NCBI GenBank assembly: GCA_022824945.1
Contig: JAJDYX010000026.1
Span: 43,383-107,382, forward strand
Length of the DNA: 64,000 nucleotides
From: Candidatus Latescibacterota bacterium
Lineage (GTDB): Bacteria > Latescibacterota > UBA2968
Direction: 5' to 3'
The notes under the pieces were generated by a model. It was not told where the DNA came from and ran no database searches. It saw only the letters and a list, made by a program, of their open reading frames with translations. Below, in pieces: positions 36,257 to 45,268 of this stretch (positions are counted from its first letter, which is position 1; each line of letters opens with the position of its first letter). Position numbers and translations under genes: made by a program.

Positions 36257-36445
36257 ATGGCAAAACCAAACCCCCTGTATCAACAGGCACTTGAAGCAGC
36301 AAATGGTGAACTTCAAGAACTCGACGCACAAATCGATCAGCTACGCGCACATATTGACCGCCTTGAGCGCAAAAAAACCGCAGTCGAATCCATTCGCCAG
36401 GCCATTGGACAATGGGTTGAAACCCAGACATCTGAAGAAAAATAA
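36257..36445 (+). CDS. Small coiled-coil protein
   Basis: A 62-residue soluble protein, almost wholly a predicted coiled coil: heptad-like LQELDAQIDQLRAHIDRLER. It resembles short cytoplasmic coiled-coil miniproteins that cannot be assigned by sequence. AAGGAG lies 8 bases before ATG 36257, and the gene has no operon partner on its strand. It converges on the XRE-MBL gene 33 bases away. The strong ribosome-binding site and clean composition support a real gene; the function is unknown. Confidence 0.68.
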   Translation: MAKPNPLYQQALEAANGELQELDAQIDQLRAHIDRLERKKTAVESIRQAIGQWVETQTSEEK

Positions 36446-36478
36446 AAAAAGTCCTGGACCCCAGCACAGGGACCCATT

Positions 36479-37315
36479 TCAAACAAAATATGGATTATGC
36501 GCCAACTCCTGTGCTACAGACGTAATCGGACCATGACCGGGGAAAATAGTCGTTTCCTTCGGCAGAGAGAGTACCTTTGCACGAACAGCCTGAATTTGCC
36601 CTTGGTAGGCATCTCCCCTCGCCCCTCCCAAAGAACCCGCAAACAGCGCATCGCCCGAAAAAAACATGGGCGCAGTATAATAACCAATGCCACCGCCCGT
36701 ATGCCCGGGCAAACTCACCGTATCAATACCGAGTTCGCCAATCGCTGTTTGCCAGCCCTCATCCACGCGTTCAGTAACCCGCTGGCTGCGCCTGCCCATC
36801 AACGCAAAATCGCGCTCGCAACCACATACCTGCGCCCGTGTCGCATCGGCAACAGCTTCGAGCGCCCCAACGTGATCACCGTGCCCATGTGTGAGCAAAA
36901 TATGCGTCACCTGTACATCGGCTATCGCATCCAAAATCAACTGAGCCTGTCCACCGGGATCTATCACGGCTCCTTTGCCCGATGTCTTGCATATTAGCAC
37001 ATAACAATTCACCGTCATGCCCGCATCGAGAATCAACCGGTCAACCCGCACGGCCTCATCTTCAAAAGCCGCATTACCCTGCGGTGGCACCCATCCACGC
37101 GCCACTTCCACCAGTTTTTCGCCATTGAGATGAAGTGCGTCTGCAAGTCGGCAAATGGTCTGATCGTCAGGCGTCAACTCGTACGATTCTATTTGCCCAA
37201 TTTCTCGAACACTAAGCCCCACCTGACGACCCAACTCCGATTCCGAAATCCCCTGCCCTCGACGCGCTTTCCCCACAATATCACCAAAAAAATCTTCCAG
37301 TGTGCGATAAGCCAT
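36479..37315 (-). CDS. XRE-type DNA-binding domain fused to metallo-beta-lactamase-fold hydrolase
   Basis: A 278-residue fusion. Residues about 10-66 form an XRE/HTH-3 domain (GISESELGRQVGLSVREIGQIE). From about 88 on is a glyoxalase II-like MBL domain with the metal motif TH143-G-H145-G-D147-H148, then GHTGGGIGYY and SGDALFAGSLGG and FPGHGP near the end, so both metal sites look complete. MBL-fold proteins of this type hydrolyse thioesters or act on sulfur species; the attached HTH suggests a metabolite-sensing repressor or an enzyme controlling its own gene. An inverted repeat lies 34 bases upstream of the start. No neighbour reveals the substrate. Confidence 0.87.
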   Translation of the reverse strand: MAYRTLEDFFGDIVGKARRGQGISESELGRQVGLSVREIGQIESYELTPDDQTICRLADALHLNGEKLVEVARGWVPPQGNAAFEDEAVRVDRLILDAGMTVNCYVLICKTSGKGAVIDPGGQAQLILDAIADVQVTHILLTHGHGDHVGALEAVADATRAQVCGCERDFALMGRRSQRVTERVDEGWQTAIGELGIDTVSLPGHTGGGIGYYTAPMFFSGDALFAGSLGGARGDAYQGQIQAVRAKVLSLPKETTIFPGHGPITSVAQELAHNPYFV

Positions 37316-37348
37316 CTTCTTCTCCGAATTTAATCATATTTAAATTTG

Positions 37349-37367
37349 CTCTATCTGCTTGATAGAG
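37349..37367. promoter_or_regulatory. Inverted repeat, candidate operator
   Basis: CTCTATC (37349-37355) and GATAGAG (37361-37367) are perfect 7-bp arms around a 5-base spacer, between the divergent XRE-MBL and rpiA genes. Its size and place fit a dimeric XRE repressor site, perhaps for the XRE-MBL protein itself; this is an inference. Confidence 0.5.
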
Positions 37368-37488
37368 TATGACAATTTTTAAAAAAAATAAATAAAAAAA
37401 TACCGCGCCTGTATGGGTCAAAAGCGTTGCCAAATTATTATATTGCGTTTATCTTCTGCTTGTTTTCACCATTCGAAATAGGAGAGCC

Positions 37489-38169
37489 ATGACAATTCAC
37501 CCAAAACAATTGGCAGGAGAACGGGCTGCCGAATATATCGAAGATGGCATGGTCGTCGGTCTGGGCACGGGATCAACGGCTTTTTTTGCAATCCAAAAAC
37601 TCGGCCAGCGCATCGCTAAAGGACTCGATATATGTGGCATACCCACCTCAGAGCAATCGCGCATTCAGGCGGAATCTGAAAATATTCCACTCATCGACTT
37701 CGGCAAAGTTACCCGCATAGACTTAACCATTGACGGCGCAGATGAATTTGACCCGCACTTTAACCTCATAAAGGGCGGTGGCGGCGCGCTTTTGCGAGAA
37801 AAAATCGTCGCGTCACTATCTGACAGGGAAATCATTGTCGCCGACGAATCCAAAACAGTGGCGCACCTGGGCACTTTTCCCCTGCCCGTTGAGGTCATCC
37901 CATTTGGCTGGCAAGCCATACAACGCCTGCTCGCGAACCTGGGCTGTCAACCCACACTTCGCAACGCGCAGGACAACACGCCTTTTGTCACAGACAACGG
38001 CAATTACATTATCGATTGCGACTTTGGTCGCATTGACAACCCGCCCGCGCTCGAAGCAAAAATCAACGCCTTGTGCGGCGTCGTCGAATGCGGCCTTTTT
38101 ATAGGGCTGACAGATCACATCATCATCGGCAAAACAGATGGCACAATCGAAGAACGTACTCTTGAGTAA
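37489..38169 (+). CDS. rpiA: Ribose-5-phosphate isomerase A
   Basis: A 226-residue enzyme that interconverts ribose 5-phosphate and ribulose 5-phosphate in the pentose phosphate pathway. It shows VVGLGTGSTA (about residues 22-31), DLTIDGADEFD with the catalytic acids (about 83-93), KGGGGALLREKIVA with the lysine and glutamate of the active site, and DESK. Length and motifs are normal for RpiA. ATG 37489 is preceded by AGGAGAG. It is followed 18 bases later by a sucD homologue; the pair is not a known pathway unit, so co-transcription is probably incidental. Confidence 0.96.
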   Translation: MTIHPKQLAGERAAEYIEDGMVVGLGTGSTAFFAIQKLGQRIAKGLDICGIPTSEQSRIQAESENIPLIDFGKVTRIDLTIDGADEFDPHFNLIKGGGGALLREKIVASLSDREIIVADESKTVAHLGTFPLPVEVIPFGWQAIQRLLANLGCQPTLRNAQDNTPFVTDNGNYIIDCDFGRIDNPPALEAKINALCGVVECGLFIGLTDHIIIGKTDGTIEERTLE

Positions 38170-38187
38170 ACGAACACTGGAGATATC

Positions 38188-39075
38188 ATGAGCATCCTCA
38201 TTGACAGCAACACCCGCGTAATCGTCCAGAGCTTTTCCAGCAGCAGAGCAATGGGTGGCGAAGCGCGATTTCATCTACAACAAATGGTAGATTACGGCAC
38301 TCGTGTCGTCGGCGTGATCAACGCTGGCAAAGGTGGCGAGAGCGTTGATGGCATACCGGTTTTTGACACCGTATCCGATGCCGTAGAACAAACAGGTGCC
38401 ACGGCATCGGCCAATTTTGTTCCCGCGCCCTTTGCGGCCGACACCATCATGGAAGCAGCCGATGCAGGCCTCCCTTTGGTCGTTTGTATCTCCGAGAATA
38501 TCCCCGTACTCGACATGCTAAAGGCCAAACACTATCTGGCCGATAAAAACACGCGCTTGATCGGTCCCAATTGTCCGGGCTTGATTTCTCCTGGCAAGTG
38601 CAAAATCGGCATTATGCCCGGTGCCATTCACCGCGAAGGTCGCATTGGTGTTATTTCGCGCAGCGGCACACTCACCTATGAAGCTGTCTCTCAACTCACC
38701 GATAGTGGCTTTGGCCAATCGTCGTGTGTGGGTATTGGTGGCGATCCCATCATCGGCACAACCTTCACAGACTGCCTCTCGCTCTTCAAGGACGACCCCG
38801 ACACAGATGCCGTCATCATGATCGGGGAAATTGGCGGCACCGCCGAAGAAGAAGCCGCCGCTTATGTCAAAGCGCACTTTGGCAAACCCGTGGTCAGTTT
38901 TATCGCGGGCCAAACAGCGCCCCCGGGCCGGCGCATGGGGCATGCGGGCGCAATTATCTCTGGCGGACAAGGCACCGCTGCCGACAAAATGGTCGCGCTT
39001 CAAGAAGCTGGCATTAACGTATGCGAAAGCCCCGCCGAAATGGGCGCAACAATGAAACGCGCCCTATCGAGCTAA
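38188..39075 (+). CDS. sucD: Succinyl-CoA synthetase alpha subunit homologue with altered CoA loop
   Basis: A 295-residue protein of the SucD family. The phosphorylated histidine is present as His252 in MGHAGAI, with [30 protein letters not shown] and [12 protein letters not shown] typical of the alpha subunit. The usual CoA-binding G-F/I-TG-x-x-G-T-F-H segment after VIVQ is changed to [15 protein letters not shown], about five residues longer and without the GxTG loop. The beta subunit gene sucC is not adjacent. It may be a true SucD with a modified nucleotide-binding loop or a related acyl-CoA ligase subunit. It follows rpiA by 18 bases and ends at a strong hairpin. Confidence 0.85.
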   Translation: MSILIDSNTRVIVQSFSSSRAMGGEARFHLQQMVDYGTRVVGVINAGKGGESVDGIPVFDTVSDAVEQTGATASANFVPAPFAADTIMEAADAGLPLVVCISENIPVLDMLKAKHYLADKNTRLIGPNCPGLISPGKCKIGIMPGAIHREGRIGVISRSGTLTYEAVSQLTDSGFGQSSCVGIGGDPIIGTTFTDCLSLFKDDPDTDAVIMIGEIGGTAEEEAAAYVKAHFGKPVVSFIAGQTAPPGRRMGHAGAIISGGQGTAADKMVALQEAGINVCESPAEMGATMKRALSS

Positions 39076-39095
39076 GTAATACTGCTTAAAAAACA

Positions 39096-39121
39096 AAAGC
39101 CCCCGCGCTTGTGGGGGCTTT
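39096..39121. terminator. Bidirectional intrinsic terminator
   Basis: AAAGCCCCC (39096-39104) and GGGGGCTTT (39113-39121) with an 8-base loop lie between the convergent sucD and isomerase genes. On the minus strand the stem is followed by TGTTTTTT, so it probably terminates both genes. Confidence 0.75.
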
Positions 39122-39154
39122 GCCTTGCTCGATATTGGTATAAATGCGAGCGAT

Positions 39155-40018
39155 TCATCCCAAAATCTCTTCGAGATAGCTTTTCGCAGCCAAAACACCT
39201 GCCGCATTCTTTTCGGCACTGCCGCTGTATCGGTGGTCTTCCAATTCAATGGCCAGCGGCCCGTCATAGCCCACTTCTTCCAGACGCGCAATCACCCATT
39301 TCCAATCCACCACACCCCATCCGGGAATGCAATAACGCCACCATCCTTCGCCATGGCTGTAGCGCTGACCAAACGATTGACCCAAACAGCCAAACTCGTA
39401 CAATCCATCCGCCAACAACTCGGTATCCTTTGCGTGCACATGCCGCACCCGATCGCCAAACTCTCCCAACACCCGCTTGTAATCAACGCCGATACGCGCA
39501 AAATGTGACGGATCGTAACAAATACCCAGATTGGGTGACGGAACAACCTCAAAAACTGCCCGCAAGGTCTCGGGCGTACAACCCAAATTCGGGTATGCTG
39601 GTGCCGGACCAGGCCAGGGTTCAATGGCGAGAAAAACCTCGTGCGCTTCTGCCTCTTTCACAACCTCTGGATAGACCTGCTTAAATATCTCAAATGTCTC
39701 AGCCCGTGCCTGCAAACGGTCGTCGGGAGCCAAACACAAAAAAATCACCCCTGAACCGTATTCGCCCACTGCCTGAATGCGCGCTTTCATCGCGGACATA
39801 GCTTCTTCTCGCGCACCGTCATCTTTGCTCAACAACCCACCGCCTGCCCCCCAATCCACAGTGCCAATCCCAATCTCAGCACTATCACACATCTTGCGAA
39901 TTTCAGCATCTACTTCTGGCAAATCAATTGACCCCAAACCGTTTTCTGATGCCCATTGAATAATGCCTTCCAAACCCATTTCTCGACCCATCGGCGGGAT
40001 TCGCATACCCACATGCAT
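39155..40018 (-). CDS. Sugar phosphate isomerase/epimerase, AP-endonuclease 2-like TIM barrel
   Basis: A 287-residue TIM-barrel protein. Metal ligands are suggested by the glutamate in LAIEPW, the aspartate-histidine in CYDPSHF, HVHAKD and the glutamate in LAIELED near the end, the pattern of xylose-isomerase-like/IolE/IolI-type proteins. These isomerise or epimerise sugars, inosose or hydroxypyruvate; the exact reaction is not evident. GGAGG precedes ATG 40018. It stands alone on its strand with a hairpin after it. A second, clearly different family member is at 54296. Confidence 0.85.
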   Translation of the reverse strand: MHVGMRIPPMGREMGLEGIIQWASENGLGSIDLPEVDAEIRKMCDSAEIGIGTVDWGAGGGLLSKDDGAREEAMSAMKARIQAVGEYGSGVIFLCLAPDDRLQARAETFEIFKQVYPEVVKEAEAHEVFLAIEPWPGPAPAYPNLGCTPETLRAVFEVVPSPNLGICYDPSHFARIGVDYKRVLGEFGDRVRHVHAKDTELLADGLYEFGCLGQSFGQRYSHGEGWWRYCIPGWGVVDWKWVIARLEEVGYDGPLAIELEDHRYSGSAEKNAAGVLAAKSYLEEILG

Positions 40019-40125
40019 TGCATTACCTCCTGAATAAAAAACTGTTGTCAGTTATCTCTGCTGCGCTGATATGAAAACGCCTTGTGAAGGTGAAGTCAAG
40101 GAAAATGATCAAAGTCTGAATCGCG

Positions 40126-41298
40126 TCAGTAGTAAATTCGGAACGAAAAAAACAGGATATTGGAATACCCGCCGAACTCAGATTGGAAATACTCGCCCTG
40201 TGGACGATCGCCAATACCTATAAACGCACCCGCAGAAAGATAGAAATCCTGCTCGATATTGTATTCGATAGCAGGTGCAAAAAAGAACGACGGATCAGTG
40301 ACATTTGCGAGAAACTGCCCACTCAACGCGACCAGCGGCGTGAATTGATGGGTGGCACCGAGCGCGAAGTAGTGAGCGCCCATAAGATAGACAGCGGCAT
40401 CGCGATATATCGAGCGATTTAAGTTGACGAGATAATCTTCTGGATCGCGCACCCCCGCTCCATTGAAGTGGTATTCGATGAATCCATAAGTCTCGCCACC
40501 AAAGCTATAATCCGCGCCTGTAGATACGCGAAAATAGTCGCTAATCGCGGCATCTCGTCCCATCGTAAAAACGCGAGTACCTTCTATCCACGCACCAACA
40601 TTCCCAATACCACGCACAACATCAATACCAACGAGCAACTGCTCGCGAAAACGGACGAACAGCGGTGACACATCGGTTTCCGCCACATTGAATTGACTGC
40701 GGACAAAAAACGCGCTCCGATCAACCGCGAAGTCTCGCCCAAACACATGCCCCACATCGACTTCGCTCAATGCTCCAATCGGAATGCGCACGCGCACGGC
40801 ATCGACACCGGGTCGATCTTCCGTATCCAATTCGCCATAGGTAAACGGCGCAATCACATCCGTCGGATTGACGACCCGCGCACTTCCCCACGCAATTGCC
40901 TGGCGCCCGACAATCACATCTGCAAATGGCAACCGAGTTGTCACACTGGCGCGGTCGAAGTTTTGAAACACACCGACGCTACTGAATTCATTGTCGCCGG
41001 GATAAATAGGCGATCTCAGATCGGCAACGCGGTAATCGTGCGGATCAATGGTAAGGACCTCCGCCCGGTTCTCATTCTGAATACGCAGGATAAAGTCGTA
41101 GGCGAGATCAAACGACATGTACTCACTGAACGAATTGGCGAGATTAATCCGCAGCCGATTACTCACCATCCCCTTCACAGGAACACCCGCGTGTGGCGAA
41201 TCAAAGGCGATGGCAAAACCCTTGTAAAACCCACTCAGTTGTGCGGCCATGCCGACATGTGGCAAAAGCGCAATCATTGGCCCAACGAGCCATCTCAT
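40126..41298 (-). CDS. Outer-membrane beta-barrel protein of the FtsX/LolD operon
   Basis: A 390-residue outer-membrane protein: a signal peptide (MRWLVGPMIALLPHVGMAA-Q) and a series of amphipathic strands with aromatic girdles, ending in FRIYY, a terminal aromatic expected for barrels. The GRQAIAWGSARVVNPTDVIAP segment recalls DUF1302-type barrels. Its ATG overlaps the stop of the LolD-like ATPase gene, so it is the last gene of a five-gene cluster with two FtsX permeases and a LolA-like protein. It may form the outer-membrane step of that export route. No substrate can be read from the sequence. Confidence 0.83.
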   Translation of the reverse strand: MRWLVGPMIALLPHVGMAAQLSGFYKGFAIAFDSPHAGVPVKGMVSNRLRINLANSFSEYMSFDLAYDFILRIQNENRAEVLTIDPHDYRVADLRSPIYPGDNEFSSVGVFQNFDRASVTTRLPFADVIVGRQAIAWGSARVVNPTDVIAPFTYGELDTEDRPGVDAVRVRIPIGALSEVDVGHVFGRDFAVDRSAFFVRSQFNVAETDVSPLFVRFREQLLVGIDVVRGIGNVGAWIEGTRVFTMGRDAAISDYFRVSTGADYSFGGETYGFIEYHFNGAGVRDPEDYLVNLNRSIYRDAAVYLMGAHYFALGATHQFTPLVALSGQFLANVTDPSFFFAPAIEYNIEQDFYLSAGAFIGIGDRPQGEYFQSEFGGYSNILFFSFRIYY

Positions 41299-41987
41299 GG
41301 CGACCTCACCTCATTGCGCTCAATCTGTCCATCTTTCAGCGTAATCAGCCGCCGCGCGCGCGCCATCACCATCGGGTCGTGCGTGGAAAAAATAAATGTC
41401 ATTCCACTCTGCATATTGAGCCGATACATCATATCGAGCAACTCTGCACCGATCTTTGAATCGAGATTCGCGGTCGGTTCATCCGCCAGAATAATCGCTG
41501 GCTGAGACACCATAGCCCGCGCAATCGCGACCCGCTGCTGCTGTCCACCCGAAAGTTGTGTCGGCTTGCGACTCTCCATCCCACCCAATCCCACCTCTTC
41601 CAGTGTCGCCAGCACGCGTTCGTGCCGCTCAGATTTGGGTACTTTTTGCAAGAGCATGATGTATTCGATATTCTCCTCAACGGTCAGCACAGGAATCAAA
41701 TTGTACGCTTGAAAGACAAAACCGATATTGTCTCGCCGAAAATCCGAAAGCGCATTACCGCTCATGCGCGACAAAAGTTTGCCATTGAGCCATACCTTTC
41801 CATCTGTTGGTGTATCCAGCCCGGAGATGATATTGAGCAAAGTCGTCTTGCCCGACCCAGACGGCCCAACCAACGCCGCAAATTCACCATGCTCGATGGA
41901 CAGATCAATCCCGCGCAAGGCGTGAACGGGCACGCCATCGTCCGAATAAACTTTCGTCACCCCCTCTGTCACAATTACATGCGCCAC
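41295..41987 (-). CDS. LolD/MacB-type ABC transporter ATP-binding protein
   Basis: A 230-residue ABC ATPase of the LolD/MacB/FtsE group. Walker A is GPSGSGKTT (about residues 39-47), the Q-loop lies in FVFQAYNLIPVLT, the signature is LSGGQQQRVAIARA and Walker B is ILADEPTANLD. Such ATPases power FtsX-type permeases that extract lipoproteins, lipids or toxins or act as mechanotransmitters. GTG 41987 with AAGGAG six bases upstream is the start. It follows the second FtsX gene by 11 bases and its stop overlaps the barrel gene, so the four genes around it should work as one system. Confidence 0.93.
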   Translation of the reverse strand: MAHVIVTEGVTKVYSDDGVPVHALRGIDLSIEHGEFAALVGPSGSGKTTLLNIISGLDTPTDGKVWLNGKLLSRMSGNALSDFRRDNIGFVFQAYNLIPVLTVEENIEYIMLLQKVPKSERHERVLATLEEVGLGGMESRKPTQLSGGQQQRVAIARAMVSQPAIILADEPTANLDSKIGAELLDMMYRLNMQSGMTFIFSTHDPMVMARARRLITLKDGQIERNEVRSP

Positions 41988-41998
41988 GAATATCTCCT

Positions 41999-43228
41999 TT
42001 AAAAACTCCTTCGCATCGCCGTTGCCACAGACATCTTCGCCGCATACCGCGCCGGGTACAGCCCCGCGATAATTGTAAAAACAAAGATCCAGATCGAATA
42101 AAAAATGAACGGTTGGATACGAATGTCCGGATAGATCAACTCCTGCATGGTGATGCCCATCATCTCGATCCCCGTATAATCAATGCCAATCGTTGAAAAA
42201 ATTACAGTGACACAGAACCCAAAAACCGTACCCAAAATGATACCCAGAACTGCCAATGCCCCTGCCTCAAACAGAATCAGTCGCGCCATGCCAAACGACC
42301 GCGTGCCAATTGCTCGCAACACGCCAAATTCAAACATCCGTTCGTAAAGCGACATAAACAGCGTATTGACAATGCCAAAAACAACCACGCCAAACAGCAC
42401 AACACCCATAATGTACTTGCTGAACTTCGACATCTCGAACATCGCCTGCACCTCTGGCAAAACCTCTGTCCAACTGCGCGCTTTGTTTTCCCCCTGCGAA
42501 TAAGTTCTCCAAAACAGCAGATTCTGATCCTCGGCGGATATCGAATCGATGAACTTCAGCGCGATCTCGTGCGCCTCTGCGCCGAGAGCGAGCATCTGCT
42601 GCGCCTTCCCCAATCGAATAAACGCCATGCCGCTGTTCATCCCCTCATCGGCAAAACGATAAATACCAGAAACGCGAAACATCTCCTGCGAGAGATCGCC
42701 GCTCCCGGCCTGCGCCACCGTCACGACAACCCTGTCGTTTAACCCCACCTCAAGGCGTTCCACAAGTTCTTCGCCGATGACAATATCCCTCGAATTTGAT
42801 CCCTCAAAATATGCGCCTTCAATAATTGCATCGTCAATTTGCGACAAATACTGCTCGGTAGATGGTTCGACGCCCACGAGATTGACCGCCGCAACGGTTG
42901 CAGGTGAAGTTATCATACCAAAGGCGAACGTCCGCAAAGTGAAGTGCGCCACGATACCTTCCCTCCGCAGACTGGCGACCACCGCATCGAGCTGGTTAAT
43001 CGTCAACTCGACTGCTTGCTCATCGGAAAACCCCTCTCGATGAATCTGTCCATCTCCCAGAAATGACGCCGTCGCCGTTTTGACCATGTTCCGCTCTATT
43101 CCCAACCAGAGTGCATCAGCAAAGATAAGAGCCGCAAGTCCAATACCCATAGCTATCGCAGCAATGATGGAACGGCGTTTATGCCGCAAGAGATTTTTCC
43201 ACGCGAGCTTTATCAGTATCCAGGACAT
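41999..43228 (-). CDS. FtsX-like ABC permease (copy 2)
   Basis: A 409-residue permease with the four-helix FtsX architecture: an N-terminal helix after LAWKNLLRHKRRS, a large extracytoplasmic domain of about 230 residues (TTKFD-poor, LolE/MacB PCD-like) and three C-terminal helices with LFMSLYERMFEFGVLRAIGT and the final RYAAKMSVATAMRR. This is the LolCE/MacB type. It lies 10 bases after the first FtsX gene and probably forms a heterodimer with it, since LolC and LolE are also separate proteins. AGGA precedes ATG 43228. Confidence 0.92.
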   Translation of the reverse strand: MSWILIKLAWKNLLRHKRRSIIAAIAMGIGLAALIFADALWLGIERNMVKTATASFLGDGQIHREGFSDEQAVELTINQLDAVVASLRREGIVAHFTLRTFAFGMITSPATVAAVNLVGVEPSTEQYLSQIDDAIIEGAYFEGSNSRDIVIGEELVERLEVGLNDRVVVTVAQAGSGDLSQEMFRVSGIYRFADEGMNSGMAFIRLGKAQQMLALGAEAHEIALKFIDSISAEDQNLLFWRTYSQGENKARSWTEVLPEVQAMFEMSKFSKYIMGVVLFGVVVFGIVNTLFMSLYERMFEFGVLRAIGTRSFGMARLILFEAGALAVLGIILGTVFGFCVTVIFSTIGIDYTGIEMMGITMQELIYPDIRIQPFIFYSIWIFVFTIIAGLYPARYAAKMSVATAMRRSF

Positions 43229-43238
43229 AAATCAATTC

Positions 43239-44450
43239 CTAATGCGTTCTCATTGCGCTGGCCGGGGCAATTCGCGCTGCTCTCAGCGCGGGAAACAGGC
43301 TGACAAAAATTGCAGAGACAAGGACTGTAACCGCGGGAATGGCAAGGCTTCGCACAGTAACTGCAGCGTACATCGTCTGAAACACGATACCGCCATAGGA
43401 GAACTCTTGAGGCAGTGAGATGCCGTAGATCGACAGCAAATAGTTGAGACCCGCGCCAAACATCGCGCCAATGACAATGCTGCCAAGCGCAATAAACGTC
43501 ACCTCGGCCACCACCACCCCGAAGATCTGACTCGGCTTTGTCCCCATCGCTTTCAACACGCCGTACTCTCGCGTGCGTTCTAAAACCGACATTAACACCG
43601 TATTCAGCACGCCAATAGCGACAATCAGCATAATAATCATGCGCCCGATGAGATCGCCCTGTCTATCGGCCTGCATTGCGCGATAAAATGATTTGGCGAC
43701 GACCTGCCACGGCGATACCTCGAGCTTTGCATCGTTGATCTGTGCCTCAATCGCCGCAGTGATTTTGGGAACGCGATCCAACGCCTCGACGAGGACGGCA
43801 ATTTCATGAACGCGCCCGTCGAGCACGAGCAAGTCCTGCGCGTCATTGATATGGAGATAGCATGTCATTTGATCGGTCGCTTTATCGCCGCTTTCTGCAA
43901 TGCCGATAATCGTGTACAAATCATTGGCAATAGCACCATCTGTGCCCTGTGTGACGAGCACAATATTATCGTCAACATCCGCCTTCAGAACGCGCGCCAA
44001 CCCAATACCGAGAATCGCTTCGCCCTCGGCAGGCTCTGAAAATATCGCCCCACTGGTGATCTTTCGATCAAACCGCGTGGCCTTCACCTCGCGCCCCACA
44101 TCTACGCCGATGATCTGCACACCCATTGTCTTATCACCCACCGAACCGAGTCCCGCCGAATAGATACGCGGCGTCCATGCCTCTACCCCATCAACCCTGG
44201 CAATTTTCTCACCAATGGATTCATAACCGTCGATCACATCGTAAAGCGACGGCTTGTCGAGGTAACCCGCACGATGCACCTGAATATGCCCGATGCGATT
44301 CCGCGTGAACATTGAAATAATATCTGAATACGCGCCATCTGACCAGCCAATAAAGACCGACGAGAGCGTGAACCCAACGATCATTGCAAGTGCAGTCAAC
44401 ACTGTGCGACGCTTTTGGCGAAAAATATTGCGAAATGCTATTTTGAGCAT
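43239..44450 (-). CDS. FtsX-like ABC permease (copy 1)
   Basis: A 403-residue permease of the LolC/E type: MLKIAFRNIFRQKRRT at the N-terminus, an extracytoplasmic domain, and C-terminal helices with LNTVLMSVLERTREYGVLKAMGT, then ARIAPASAMR at the end. It is similar in layout to the next gene but clearly diverged. The ATG at 44450 lies 7 bases after AGAGGA; an ATG two codons upstream at 44456 overlaps the previous stop but sits only 2 bases from that site. Together with the second permease it is the membrane part of a predicted LolCDE-like exporter. Confidence 0.92.
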   Translation of the reverse strand: MLKIAFRNIFRQKRRTVLTALAMIVGFTLSSVFIGWSDGAYSDIISMFTRNRIGHIQVHRAGYLDKPSLYDVIDGYESIGEKIARVDGVEAWTPRIYSAGLGSVGDKTMGVQIIGVDVGREVKATRFDRKITSGAIFSEPAEGEAILGIGLARVLKADVDDNIVLVTQGTDGAIANDLYTIIGIAESGDKATDQMTCYLHINDAQDLLVLDGRVHEIAVLVEALDRVPKITAAIEAQINDAKLEVSPWQVVAKSFYRAMQADRQGDLIGRMIIMLIVAIGVLNTVLMSVLERTREYGVLKAMGTKPSQIFGVVVAEVTFIALGSIVIGAMFGAGLNYLLSIYGISLPQEFSYGGIVFQTMYAAVTVRSLAIPAVTVLVSAIFVSLFPALRAARIAPASAMRTH

Positions 44451-44452
44451 CG

Positions 44453-45220
44453 TCATTTCCTCTGGAGATTGCGCCGCGTGAATACATCGTCATCAATCGA
44501 CACATCAAACTCGGCCTTGAGATAACGCATAACGGTTTTGTGCCTATCCTTGTTCTGGGGCACCATCTCCATTACGGATGGAATCGTCTTGCCGCCGAAT
44601 GACACAATCTCCTTAAAATTCAAAACCCGCATCAACTTGCCCTTCTCATCGTAGAAATGTTGCCACACCGGAATCAGATCATCTGCCCGCACAGCTGTGA
44701 TGAGCTTGCCCCAAACAATTGGAGAATCTTCCTTCGGAATGAACCGGATGTAAAGATGACCTGGTTGCTCGTCATCCGGTACAATCAGATCGTAGATATA
44801 ATCGTTGAGCATTGACGACTCTTTGACGAGGTCATCATTTGTAAAATCCGACCCCATCCACGACCCCATCATCATCGACGGCGGCACTTTTATCACCTTA
44901 TTGGTCTTTGGAAGATAATTCCACATCTCGTTGCCGATGCGCAGCGTTGTAACGCCCTTTTCCTTTTTGGGTGCGTCAATGCGGATGAAAGTCTTATCCA
45001 TCCCCTTCGTCCACACCCGCATCAATAGCGTCCGTTCCCAGTGCGGCGTAACAATCTGCATCTCCATATCCGCCACGCTGGTTTTGCTGCGGTAGAGCGC
45101 GTCAATTTTTCTCACAATAGATTCCACATCCCGCTCAGATGCCAATGGTATAATGGGATTGGTAAACAGGATGACAAGCACCATTAAAAACAATCGGTAA
45201 ATCATTTGTAATATCCTCAT
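44453..45220 (-). CDS. Outer-membrane lipoprotein-sorting (LolA-like) protein
   Basis: A 255-residue exported protein. The signal peptide (IYRLFLMVLVILFTNPIIPLAS) leads into a LolA/LolB-like fold: VESIVRKIDALYRSKTSVADMEMQI, then LRIGNEMWNYLPKTNKVIKVPPSMMMGSW (split in two strands), typical of the 'outer membrane lipoprotein-sorting protein' family. LolA carries lipoproteins across the periplasm; this longer relative accompanies FtsX exporters in many phyla. AAGGAG lies before ATG 45220. It starts the five-gene cluster and its stop overlaps the first permease gene's upstream ATG. A periplasmic carrier role for the exporter is likely. Confidence 0.88.
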   Translation of the reverse strand: MRILQMIYRLFLMVLVILFTNPIIPLASERDVESIVRKIDALYRSKTSVADMEMQIVTPHWERTLLMRVWTKGMDKTFIRIDAPKKEKGVTTLRIGNEMWNYLPKTNKVIKVPPSMMMGSWMGSDFTNDDLVKESSMLNDYIYDLIVPDDEQPGHLYIRFIPKEDSPIVWGKLITAVRADDLIPVWQHFYDEKGKLMRVLNFKEIVSFGGKTIPSVMEMVPQNKDRHKTVMRYLKAEFDVSIDDDVFTRRNLQRK

Positions 45221-45268
45221 GTATTTCTCCTTGCTCCACACCTGTCCCTAACATAAATTTCCCTCACC

